Below, in pieces: positions 28,634 to 35,488 of a DNA stretch of 35,488 bases (positions are counted from its first letter, which is position 1; the number at the start of each line of letters is the position of its first letter). The notes under the pieces were generated by a model. The model had not been told where the DNA came from. It saw only the letters and a program-made list of their open reading frames with translations, and did not search any database. The translations under genes and the position numbers were made by a program. The DNA lies in the IMG/VR virus record IMGVR_UViG_3300034082_000085, positions 1 to 35,488 of that record; one strand, 5' to 3'. The DNA is from a virus.

Positions 28634-29979
28634 ACTTTGATGAACGGGTCATAGAGCTATACACCCCAAGAACTGTATTTGAGGACTTCCATAACAGACA
28701 ACAACGATGGGCTGTGATTATTGCCCACCGCAGGGCTGGTAAGACTGTAGCCTGTATTAACGACATTCTTTGGCGAGCTTTGACCGAAACTAAGGAAAAT
28801 GCCCGATATGCCTACATTGCCCCGTACTATGCTCAAGCTAAGTCTATTGCTTTTGATTACCTTATGCAGTTTAGCGAGCCTGCTAGGGTTAAGCACAATA
28901 TCTCAGAGTTGTGGGTGGAGTTATTCAACGGGGCTAGAATTCGTCTATTTGGTGCAGACAATCCTGATGCTTTGCGGGGTTTATACCTAGATGGCGTAGT
29001 CCTAGACGAATATGCCGACATGAAGCCAAAGATATGGGGCGAGGTAATTCGACCCCTATTGGCTGACAGACAAGGTTGGGCTACATTTATTGGTACGCCA
29101 AAGGGTCATAATACCTTTTACGACATATACCAGTACGCCACGATTAATAAGAATGAATGGTATAGCTCTGTCTTACGGGCTAGTCAGACCCAATTAATCT
29201 TACAGGCTGAATTAGACGATGCCCTAAAGTCTATGAGCGTTGACCAATATCAGCAAGAGTTTGAATGTAGCTTTGAAGCTGCCATCATTGGGGCTATATA
29301 CGGCACAGAGATGCGGTTACTGACCGATGCAGGGCGTATTGACAAGGTTGAGTGCGATACCTTATTCCCTGTGCATACGGCTTGGGACTTGGGCTTTAAC
29401 GATGCTACGGCTATATGGTGGTATCAGGTCGTACATGGAGAGATACGGGTATTGGATTACCACGAAGCTCATGGGCAACCGATTGTGTATTACGCCAACC
29501 AAATTAAAGAACGACCATACGAATATGGTACGCATTGGCTACCACACGATGCACGAGCAAAGACTTTAGCAAGCGGTGGTAAGTCAATAATTGAACAATT
29601 AATAGATAAATTGCCCCTAAAAAGCGGAAATTTGTTTAAAATCGTACCTAATCTGTCATTACAAGACGGCATACAAGCTACAAGAATGGCGTTAAGTCGC
29701 ACTTGGTTTGATGCCATGAAGTGTTCAGAAGGCATTGAATGTTTGCGTCAGTACCAACGGGAATACGATGAAGATAAGAAAGTATTTAGAGATAAGCCTA
29801 GACATGATTGGACTAGTCATGGAGCGGATGCTTTTAGGATGCTTTCTGTGGCTTGGCGAGATGAAGCAGAAATTGCGAAGCAAAACGCACCGATTCGTGG
29901 CATCGTTGTTGGACAGAATGAGGTTACGCTAGAGGAAATGTGGAAAACCGCCCCACAAAATAAATATCAAAGGTATTAA
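28621..29979 (+). CDS. Terminase large subunit
   Basis: The protein has 452 residues. The Walker A motif is AHRRAGKT (35-42), Walker B is GVVLDEYA (125-132) and a coupling-motif region FIGTPKGHN follows. The nuclease domain starts with HTAWDLGFNDATAIW (first catalytic Asp) and ends with the DWTSHGADAFRML segment, which usually carries the last metal ligand. This is a complete packaging ATPase-nuclease of normal length. It follows the small terminase and precedes the portal by two bases. Its packaging mode (headful or cos) cannot be read here; the permuted contig ends hint at headful. Confidence 0.95.
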   Translation: MEEIDFDERVIELYTPRTVFEDFHNRQQRWAVIIAHRRAGKTVACINDILWRALTETKENARYAYIAPYYAQAKSIAFDYLMQFSEPARVKHNISELWVELFNGARIRLFGADNPDALRGLYLDGVVLDEYADMKPKIWGEVIRPLLADRQGWATFIGTPKGHNTFYDIYQYATINKNEWYSSVLRASQTQLILQAELDDALKSMSVDQYQQEFECSFEAAIIGAIYGTEMRLLTDAGRIDKVECDTLFPVHTAWDLGFNDATAIWWYQVVHGEIRVLDYHEAHGQPIVYYANQIKERPYEYGTHWLPHDARAKTLASGGKSIIEQLIDKLPLKSGNLFKIVPNLSLQDGIQATRMALSRTWFDAMKCSEGIECLRQYQREYDEDKKVFRDKPRHDWTSHGADAFRMLSVAWRDEAEIAKQNAPIRGIVVGQNEVTLEEMWKTAPQNKYQRY

Positions 29980-29981
29980 CT

Positions 29982-32261
29982 ATGAACGATACGCTAAACA
30001 AGACTTACGAAGATTGGTACAACACCATCGCCCAGTACGACAAGTCTTTTAGGGAATGGGAAGCAAGAGTACCAAGAATCATTAAGCGTTATCGTGATGA
30101 CAGCCGTACCCGTAATAACCCCAATGCTCGCTTTAATATCCTTTGGTCTAATGTTCAGGTCATTAAGCCTGCCATCTTTGCTAGACTCCCACGCCCCGAT
30201 GTAAGCCGAAGATTTAGAGATAACGACCCAATAGGTCGAGTAGCGTCAATGATGCTAGAACGGGCTTTAGAGTACGAAGTCGAGCATTACCATGATTATC
30301 GTTCCGCTATGGATAACGCTGTGCTTGACCGCTTATTAGGTGGTAGAGGTACAGCATGGGTTCGTTATGAACCACATATTGTTGCAGAGCAAAATAACAT
30401 CAACGAAGGTATTGCAGGTCAAATGCCCGAAGATGGGCTACAGATTACAGAGGATGCCGATGAAGCAGAAACGGAAAACGCTGAACTGGTGGAGTCGCAG
30501 GAACGCATTGAATATGAGTGTGCCCCTGTTGATTATGTGCATTGGCGTGATTTTGGTCATACTGTTGGACGGACTTGGGAAGAAGTAACAGCCGTATGGC
30601 GTAAAGTCTATATGAGCCGACAAGCTCTGATTGACCGCTTTGGTGAAGAAGTTGGTAGCAAGATTCCGCTAGATACTAAGCCTGAGTCAGACAAATGGGC
30701 TACCAAACAAATGACTGCCGAGCATTTCCAAGCCTGTATCTATGAGATTTGGGATAAAGAACAAGGCAAAGTCTTTTGGGTTAGCAAGTCGATGGGTGAG
30801 ATTCTTGATGAAAAGGATGACCCACTACAGTTAGAGGGATTCTTCCCTTGCCCTAAACCAATGTACGCCACATTGACTACAGACAGCTTAGAGCCTGTGC
30901 CTGACTTTGTACTATACCAAGACCAAGCCAAGCAATTAGACACGCTTGCAGACCGCATAGATGGCTTTATTAACGCCTTGAAAGTACGGGGTGTCTATGA
31001 CGCATCCGAACCTAGCCTTGCAAGACTATTCTCTGAGGGCGAGAACAACACCCTGATACCTGTTAAGAACTGGGCTGCTTTTGCTGAGAAACAAGGCATG
31101 AAAGGGGCTATTGACCTAGTAGATATAACCCCAATTGCTCAAGGTTTGACGATGGCTTATCAGGCTATGGAGCAAGTCAAGGGTCAGATTTACGAGATTA
31201 TGGGTATTGCCGACATTCAACGGGGACAGACTGACCCCAATGAAACGCTTGGTGCTCAGATTATTAAGTCAAATAACGCAGCAGGCAGACTTAAGAATAT
31301 GCAACACGCAGTCGTTGACTTTGCTACCGAGCTTCTAAGTATCAAGGCTCAGATTATCTGCAAGCACTTTACTGACGATACGATTGTCAAGATTAGTGGT
31401 GCAATGCAACTAAGCCCACAAGACCAACAGTTAGTACCGCAAGCCTTACAGCTATTGAAAGACGAACCCGCCAAGAACTTCCGTATTGAGGTTACTAGCG
31501 ATTCGATGATTTATCAGGATGAGCAACAAGAGAAAGCCGACAGAATCGAGTTCTTAGGTGCTTTATCCCAGTTTATGAACCAAGCCTTACCAGTAGCTAC
31601 CCAAGCCCCTGAACTAACCCCATTACTCATGGAGATGCTCAAGTTTGGCGTGACTGCGTTTAAGGCTGGTAAAGGTATGGAAGGGCTTATTGATGAAACT
31701 GCCGACCAATTTAGAAATAAAGCTAAAGCGATGGAAGGCCAACCCAAGCCACCCCCACCTGAAGTGCAAAAGATTCAGGCTCAGACTCAGGCTAAGATGC
31801 AAGAAATGCAGATGTCGGTACAACTGGAACAGCAAAAGATGGCTGCTCAAATTGAATTTGAAAAGGCTAAACAGGAATATCAGGCACAAGAGAATCAACT
31901 TAAATTCCAACTTGAAGAACAGCGTAATGCTCAAGACCGAGAGATGGAGATGAAGTTAGCTCAGATGAAGATGATGACTGAGCGTAATACTCAACTCTTG
32001 CTTGCTTATATCAATAACGGGGCTAAGATTGAAACGGCTCGTATCTCAGCAGGTGTAGATAGTGGCGAGGGAATTGCTGAAGAATACACAATGGATGAGG
32101 ATATGCTACGGGCACAAGAACACCCCCTAGCCCCCATAGCTAACGCTATTGCACAAGGTAATCAAGACATGACGGCTACTTTAGGTGCTTTAATTGACAG
32201 ACTAAACCAACCCAAACAAGTTCTGCGTGACGAGAACGGCAAAATCATAGGAGTCCAATAA
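29982..32261 (+). CDS. Portal protein
   Basis: The protein has 759 residues. The N-terminal half has the podovirus portal pattern: NARFNILWSNVQVIKPAIFA, then RPDVSRRF and a region DYVHWRDFGHTVGRTWEEV. The stem/wing region follows with ADIQRGQTDPNETLGAQIIK. Residues about 590-670 are a Gln/Glu/Lys-rich coiled coil (QKMAAQIEFEKAKQEYQ, QDREMEMKLAQMKMM), expected of the barrel. Length is in the upper range for P22/SU10-type portals. It forms the ring through which DNA is packaged and ejected. It overlaps the next gene start by one base. Confidence 0.92.
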   Translation: MNDTLNKTYEDWYNTIAQYDKSFREWEARVPRIIKRYRDDSRTRNNPNARFNILWSNVQVIKPAIFARLPRPDVSRRFRDNDPIGRVASMMLERALEYEVEHYHDYRSAMDNAVLDRLLGGRGTAWVRYEPHIVAEQNNINEGIAGQMPEDGLQITEDADEAETENAELVESQERIEYECAPVDYVHWRDFGHTVGRTWEEVTAVWRKVYMSRQALIDRFGEEVGSKIPLDTKPESDKWATKQMTAEHFQACIYEIWDKEQGKVFWVSKSMGEILDEKDDPLQLEGFFPCPKPMYATLTTDSLEPVPDFVLYQDQAKQLDTLADRIDGFINALKVRGVYDASEPSLARLFSEGENNTLIPVKNWAAFAEKQGMKGAIDLVDITPIAQGLTMAYQAMEQVKGQIYEIMGIADIQRGQTDPNETLGAQIIKSNNAAGRLKNMQHAVVDFATELLSIKAQIICKHFTDDTIVKISGAMQLSPQDQQLVPQALQLLKDEPAKNFRIEVTSDSMIYQDEQQEKADRIEFLGALSQFMNQALPVATQAPELTPLLMEMLKFGVTAFKAGKGMEGLIDETADQFRNKAKAMEGQPKPPPPEVQKIQAQTQAKMQEMQMSVQLEQQKMAAQIEFEKAKQEYQAQENQLKFQLEEQRNAQDREMEMKLAQMKMMTERNTQLLLAYINNGAKIETARISAGVDSGEGIAEEYTMDEDMLRAQEHPLAPIANAIAQGNQDMTATLGALIDRLNQPKQVLRDENGKIIGVQ

Positions 32262-32665
32262 TGCCAACCAACCTTAAATATTCCAACGGAACTCGTAATG
32301 CCCAACAAAATGGGCTTATTACCTATGCTGGGTCAGGTTCTTTAATCAACATCTATTCAGGTAGCCAACCTGCTAACGCCAATACAGCCATATCAGGGCA
32401 AACCCTACTGGTTACTTTGACAGTATCAGGCTCATTTGGTACGGATAGCAACGGAACGATTACCTTATCGACTGTGACCAATGGAACTGCGGTGGCTACT
32501 GGAACTGCGTCATTCTTTAGAATTACCCAATCTAACGGCTCAACTGTAGTGATGGATGGGTCGGTAGCTACTAGTGATGCCGACTTGGTACTAAACAATA
32601 CAAGTATCGCAACAGGTCAGGTTGTAAGCATCTCCGCAGGTACGATTATTAGAGCAAACCAGTAA
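32261..32665 (+). CDS. Beta-rich virion protein next to the portal
   Basis: The protein has 134 residues, starting in a TAATG overlap. The sequence is strand-rich with small residues (LINIYSGSQPANANTAIS, GTASFFRITQSNGSTVVMDG, ADLVLNNTSIATGQVVS). The GTAVATGTASFFRI..NGSTV..G pattern recurs in small structural proteins before tail fibre genes. A collar or fibre-attachment role is plausible. No catalytic motif is visible. Confidence 0.75.
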   Translation: MPTNLKYSNGTRNAQQNGLITYAGSGSLINIYSGSQPANANTAISGQTLLVTLTVSGSFGTDSNGTITLSTVTNGTAVATGTASFFRITQSNGSTVVMDGSVATSDADLVLNNTSIATGQVVSISAGTIIRANQ

Positions 32666-32674
32666 GGATAAATT

Positions 32675-34225
32675 ATGGCTTTAGTCCTAAAGGATAGGGT
32701 CAAAGAAACGACCACTACCACAGGCACAGGCTCATTTAGCCTTGCTGGTGCGGTTACGGGGTATGATTCTTTTGGTCAAATTGGTAGTGGAAATACCACT
32801 TATTACGCTGTTTACCTTGATGGGGGTTCAGAGTGGGAAGTCGGTATTGGCACATACACAAGCCCATCGACCCTATCTCGTGACACCATCTTAGCGTCTA
32901 GTAATAGCGGTAGCGTGGTTACATTTAGTGCAGGGCAAAAGACCATTTGGTGCGATTACCCCGCAGGTAAAGCTGTTTATACCGATGCTAGTGGTTCAAT
33001 ATCTCAGCCTATTGTTAATATCTCAGGCATTACTGGGGCTATTTCTACAGTCGATACCATTGCGTTTGACACCACTTATGCCACAACTTTGACGGCTGGG
33101 CAGATTGGATGGAACGGAAACGATACGCTAGGTTTAGGCATGATTGGCGGTAATGTCGTGCAACATATTGGCGAAGATACATTCTTTTATGTAAAAGCTA
33201 GTTCTGCTATCACCAAAGGTCAGCTATGTATGTTTACTGGTGCGGTTGGCTCAAGTGGCGTATTGACTGCTGCTCCAGCTACTGCCATCCCATTTGCTGA
33301 AGCCATTATTGGTGTAGCTGCTGAAAATATAGCCAACAACGCATTTGGTTTAATTCAAAACACAGGAACATTAAAAGGTGTTAATACATCAGCTTTCTTG
33401 GATGGTGACATTCTTTATTACAACTCTGCCGTAACTGGTGGGTTTACAAAGACATACCCTGCAAGTGGCCCTGTTGTTATTGCTGCTGCGGTAGCTAAAT
33501 CCGGTTCAGGCGGTTCAGGCATCCTTACTGTTCGTATTTCATTCCAAACAAGGGTAACTGGAAGCACAGGGCTTTCCGTAGTTCAGGCTAATGACACAGT
33601 AGCCTTGACTAATACAGGTGTGACTTCTGCGGTAGCTGGTACAGGCATTAGCGTTAGTGGTGCTACTGGTGCGGTAACCATTACCAATACCGCCCCCGAC
33701 CAAACAGTCAGCCTTACGGGTGCTGGTACTACAAGTATTTCAGGGTCTTACCCTAACTTTACAATTACAAGTAACGACCAATACACAGGAACAGTTACAA
33801 GCGTTGCTGCGTTAACTTTAGGTACGACAGGCACAGACCTTAGTTCTACAGTTGCAAACGGCACTACGACCCCTGTAATCACGCTACAAGTACCAACAGC
33901 GTCAGCTACCAATCGAGGTGCGTTAAGTTCTACCGATTGGACTACCTTTAACAGCAAGGCAAACGCCTTTACCTATACGACCAACTATATCCCGTATGGT
34001 CAAGGAACGACAACGCCTAACCAATCGGCTAACCTGACTTATGACGGCACAACTTTAAAAGCCCAAGCGGTCAATGCCACCAATGGAATTGTGGTTAATA
34101 GCAAGACTGTATCGGCAAACTATACGATTGCAAGTGGTGATAACGCAATGTCATCAGGGCCAGTCACCTTATCAAATGGTGTAACAGTTACAGTATCGAG
34201 TGGCTCACGCTGGGTAGTGCTGTAA
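32675..34225 (+). CDS. Long tail fibre protein
   Basis: The protein has 516 residues. The N-terminus MALVLKDRVKETTTTTGTG, then LSRDTILASSNSGSVVTFSA, is a frequent virion-binding domain of environmental phage fibres. The central part is Gly/Thr/Ser/Val-rich repeats of beta type (GTGISVSGATGAVTITNTA, TGTDLSSTVANGTTTP), then the RGALSSTDWTTFNSKANAF motif common in shafts. The last 45 residues, ending SGSRWVVL, are a tip that is a diverged copy of the end of the short fibre at 11587-12087. AAGGATAAATT precedes the ATG. Confidence 0.85.
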   Translation: MALVLKDRVKETTTTTGTGSFSLAGAVTGYDSFGQIGSGNTTYYAVYLDGGSEWEVGIGTYTSPSTLSRDTILASSNSGSVVTFSAGQKTIWCDYPAGKAVYTDASGSISQPIVNISGITGAISTVDTIAFDTTYATTLTAGQIGWNGNDTLGLGMIGGNVVQHIGEDTFFYVKASSAITKGQLCMFTGAVGSSGVLTAAPATAIPFAEAIIGVAAENIANNAFGLIQNTGTLKGVNTSAFLDGDILYYNSAVTGGFTKTYPASGPVVIAAAVAKSGSGGSGILTVRISFQTRVTGSTGLSVVQANDTVALTNTGVTSAVAGTGISVSGATGAVTITNTAPDQTVSLTGAGTTSISGSYPNFTITSNDQYTGTVTSVAALTLGTTGTDLSSTVANGTTTPVITLQVPTASATNRGALSSTDWTTFNSKANAFTYTTNYIPYGQGTTTPNQSANLTYDGTTLKAQAVNATNGIVVNSKTVSANYTIASGDNAMSSGPVTLSNGVTVTVSSGSRWVVL

Positions 34226-35017
34226 ATGCTTGGCTTTAACGCCTTTTCTGAACTAGCAATATCGGACATTAGTTTGCCCGTTATTACGGGAGTTTTAAAC
34301 GCTACAGATAGTAATGACACCGCAGCTTTAATAGGCGAAGTATTAGTTGAAGGCGTAATCAATACTACCGATGGCAACGACTTTGCCTTACTAAGCGGTG
34401 AGAATAGGGTTGACGGGGTAATAGACACTACCGATAGCCCTGATACTGATGCTTTTATAGGTGCAGTAGCCGTATCAGGTGTAATAAGTGCAACGGATGG
34501 CACAGACACAGCAAGCCTATTGGGTGCAGTTAATGTATCAGGAATCATTGATACTACCGATGAAAACGACACCGCATTACTGTTAGGTGAAACTGGCCCA
34601 AGCCCTGAGCCATCGGGAATAGATACCCATGACGGCTTTACACCTGAAGAAATCCGCAGAGCTAAACGCCTAGATGCCAAGATTAGGGCTAGACAGCTTG
34701 CACTTTACAAAGCCCAACAAGAAGCCAAAATACGCAGAAAACAACAACTGCGTGATGCAATCGACCCACCAAAAATTGTTGCAAAACAGAAACAAAATAA
34801 ACTACAATCTATTCAAGAGGTTAAGGCTGGTACACCGCCAGTTGATACTACAGAACTAGAGCAGTCTATTGCCTACCTTGAGAACCAACGCAGTAAGTTA
34901 TTCAGGGCGGCAGAATTAAGACAGCAACAAGCCTATATATCGGCACAGTTAGCGATTCTTGAAGCCCAGCGACTTGCTGAAGCGGATGATGAGGAAACTA
35001 TACTGATGCTTTTATGA
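34226..35017 (+). CDS. Virion-type protein with five 21-residue tandem repeats and a coiled-coil tail
   Basis: The protein has 263 residues; the ATG directly follows the fibre stop. Residues 19-123 form five exact-period 21-residue repeats with consensus VxGVIxTTDxxDTAxLxGxV; the Gly positions are 22, 43, 64, 85 and 106. The Asp-rich turns (TTDGND, TTDSPDTD) could bind calcium, which is inference. Residues 130-263 are basic/helical (EEIRRAKRLDAKIRARQLAL, LENQRSKLFRAAELRQQQ). Proteins with TDxxDT repeats occur in proteobacterial phage tail regions. It overlaps the glycosyltransferase-like gene by ATGA. Confidence 0.75.
   Translation: MLGFNAFSELAISDISLPVITGVLNATDSNDTAALIGEVLVEGVINTTDGNDFALLSGENRVDGVIDTTDSPDTDAFIGAVAVSGVISATDGTDTASLLGAVNVSGIIDTTDENDTALLLGETGPSPEPSGIDTHDGFTPEEIRRAKRLDAKIRARQLALYKAQQEAKIRRKQQLRDAIDPPKIVAKQKQNKLQSIQEVKAGTPPVDTTELEQSIAYLENQRSKLFRAAELRQQQAYISAQLAILEAQRLAEADDEETILMLL
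34280..34594 (+). repeat. Five in-frame tandem repeats of 63 bases (coding)
   Basis: Five units of 63 bases encode the 21-residue repeats described for this gene. The DNA copies have diverged considerably while the protein period is exact, with Gly-Val/Ile-Ile and TTD/ATD at the same positions in every unit. This points to selection on the protein repeat rather than recent duplication. Confidence 0.85.
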
Positions 35018-35488
35018 CACCTTTCGGGCAATATAAAAAAGGACTAGACCTGCTCCACATGGGGCATTACCATTCAGGGTTTCGGCTCTATGAGTTTCGG
35101 TGGCATCCCAAGACTAGGGAAGCATCGGGTGAAAAATGGGATAAATGGGTAAAAGCCCCCAAATGGAATGGTGAACGCCTGTATGGTAAACACATTACTG
35201 TGCAGATGGAACAAGGCTTTGGGGACATTATTCAGTTCTCCCGATTCCTACCATTACTAAAGGCTTGGGGGGCTAAAGAACTATCGGTTATGTGCCATCA
35301 GTCAGTTATGCAACTTTTAGGGCAGATGGATTGTATTGACACCCTTTCGTGTGTGCGTGACGAGGGCAGACCGCTAGAAGCCGATTATTGGGTAGGTAGT
35401 ATGAGTTTGCCCCATTTTGCCCTACACGCCCCCATGTATGTGCGTCAGTCATTCCCTATTAGCCAAGCAAAGATTGTAGGCTCTGAGG
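35014..35488 (+). CDS. Glycosyltransferase-like protein (GT9/TPR-associated), N-terminal part; continues at 1-558
   Basis: The start at 35014 overlaps the previous stop as ATGA. The frame is open to the contig end and joins the frame at base 1. It reads YHSGFRLYEFRWHPKTRE, then GKHITVQMEQGFGDIIQFSR with FLPLLKAWGAKELSVMC. The EQGFGD-IQF-RF-PLL pattern is that of TPR-linked glycosyltransferases of GT9/GT41-like fold, where it contributes to the donor site. The single mismatch between repeats changes Glu (here) to Lys (left copy). The complete product is 297 residues; its acceptor is unknown. Confidence 0.78.
   Translation, partial: MTPFGQYKKGLDLLHMGHYHSGFRLYEFRWHPKTREASGEKWDKWVKAPKWNGERLYGKHITVQMEQGFGDIIQFSRFLPLLKAWGAKELSVMCHQSVMQLLGQMDCIDTLSCVRDEGRPLEADYWVGSMSLPHFALHAPMYVRQSFPISQAKIVGSE
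35350..35488. repeat. Right copy of the contig-end repeat
   Basis: It is identical to bases 1-139 except for G at 35362 against A at 13. It marks circular closure of the assembly. See the left copy for interpretation. Confidence 0.9.

Noticed and set aside
31690-31953. Arg/Lys-rich 87-codon frame inside the portal gene
   Set aside because: It is the shifted-frame reading of the Gln/Glu/Lys coiled coil, without a ribosome site.
34280-34594. Regular 63-base repeats considered as a CRISPR-like array
   Set aside because: They are in frame within a gene, have no spacers and are diverged at the DNA level.

Overview
The window is the essentially complete, circularly closed genome of a tailed phage of podovirus type. 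The first 139 bases (1-139) recur as the last 139 bases (35350-35488) with one mismatch, so the unique length is about 35.35 kb and one gene is split across the contig ends. Morphogenesis genes follow podovirus logic: small and large terminase, portal, scaffold, capsid, SU10-type adaptor, tail nozzle and ejection proteins. No tail sheath or tape-measure gene is seen, and there is no integrase, DNA polymerase, RNA polymerase or tRNA. The gene families (a Dcm-type methylase with a nested partner, GH108 lysin, GTA-type holin, YdaS/Cro-like regulator) resemble those of phages of freshwater Burkholderiales-like Betaproteobacteria. That host is an inference.

Layout. 35014-35488 plus 1-7187 completes a glycosyltransferase-like gene and carries scaffold, major capsid, a decoration-like protein, adaptor, nozzle and a GNAT enzyme. 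7189-11594 holds the ejection/internal virion proteins, one ending in a peptidase-S74 chaperone domain. 11587-14912 is an adhesin block made of 'fibre + small partner' pairs. 14912-16618 is a lysis block with small membrane proteins, a holin and a GH108 muramidase. The minus strand then carries a micro-operon of four tiny start/stop-overlapped genes (17152 to 16577), a structured intergenic segment, and a recombination operon (19212 to 17396: small protein, SSB-like protein, small protein, RecB-like nuclease). Rightward from 19332 lie a Cro/YdaS-like regulator and a PAPS-reductase-like PP-loop enzyme. A 520-base non-coding region with many stem-loops follows, then small early genes, a replication-type domain protein, the methylase with its nested gene, several nucleases, a leftward SprT + phosphoesterase pair, a SAM methyltransferase, small basic proteins and an ART-like protein. 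The packaging genes, portal and two long fibre/repeat proteins close the circle.

Regulation visible in the sequence. Two leftward promoters share the layout TTGCAC-N17-TAATAT with a TTAAG-N4-CTTAA-type palindrome over the spacer and -10. A third, perfect palindrome lies upstream of the rightward gene at 20806. The Cro-like protein beside one of them is the obvious candidate ligand. Seven genes of the early region use an unusual G5-G6-A ribosome-binding site, whereas structural genes use AAGGA/GGAG. Together these suggest a small transcriptional and translational early-gene regulon. The intergenic segments at 17223-17388 and 20298-20607 look like structured RNAs; the second begins with a terminator that can fold two mutually exclusive ways.

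All calls come from reading the sequence and recalling families. No searches or folding programs were run.
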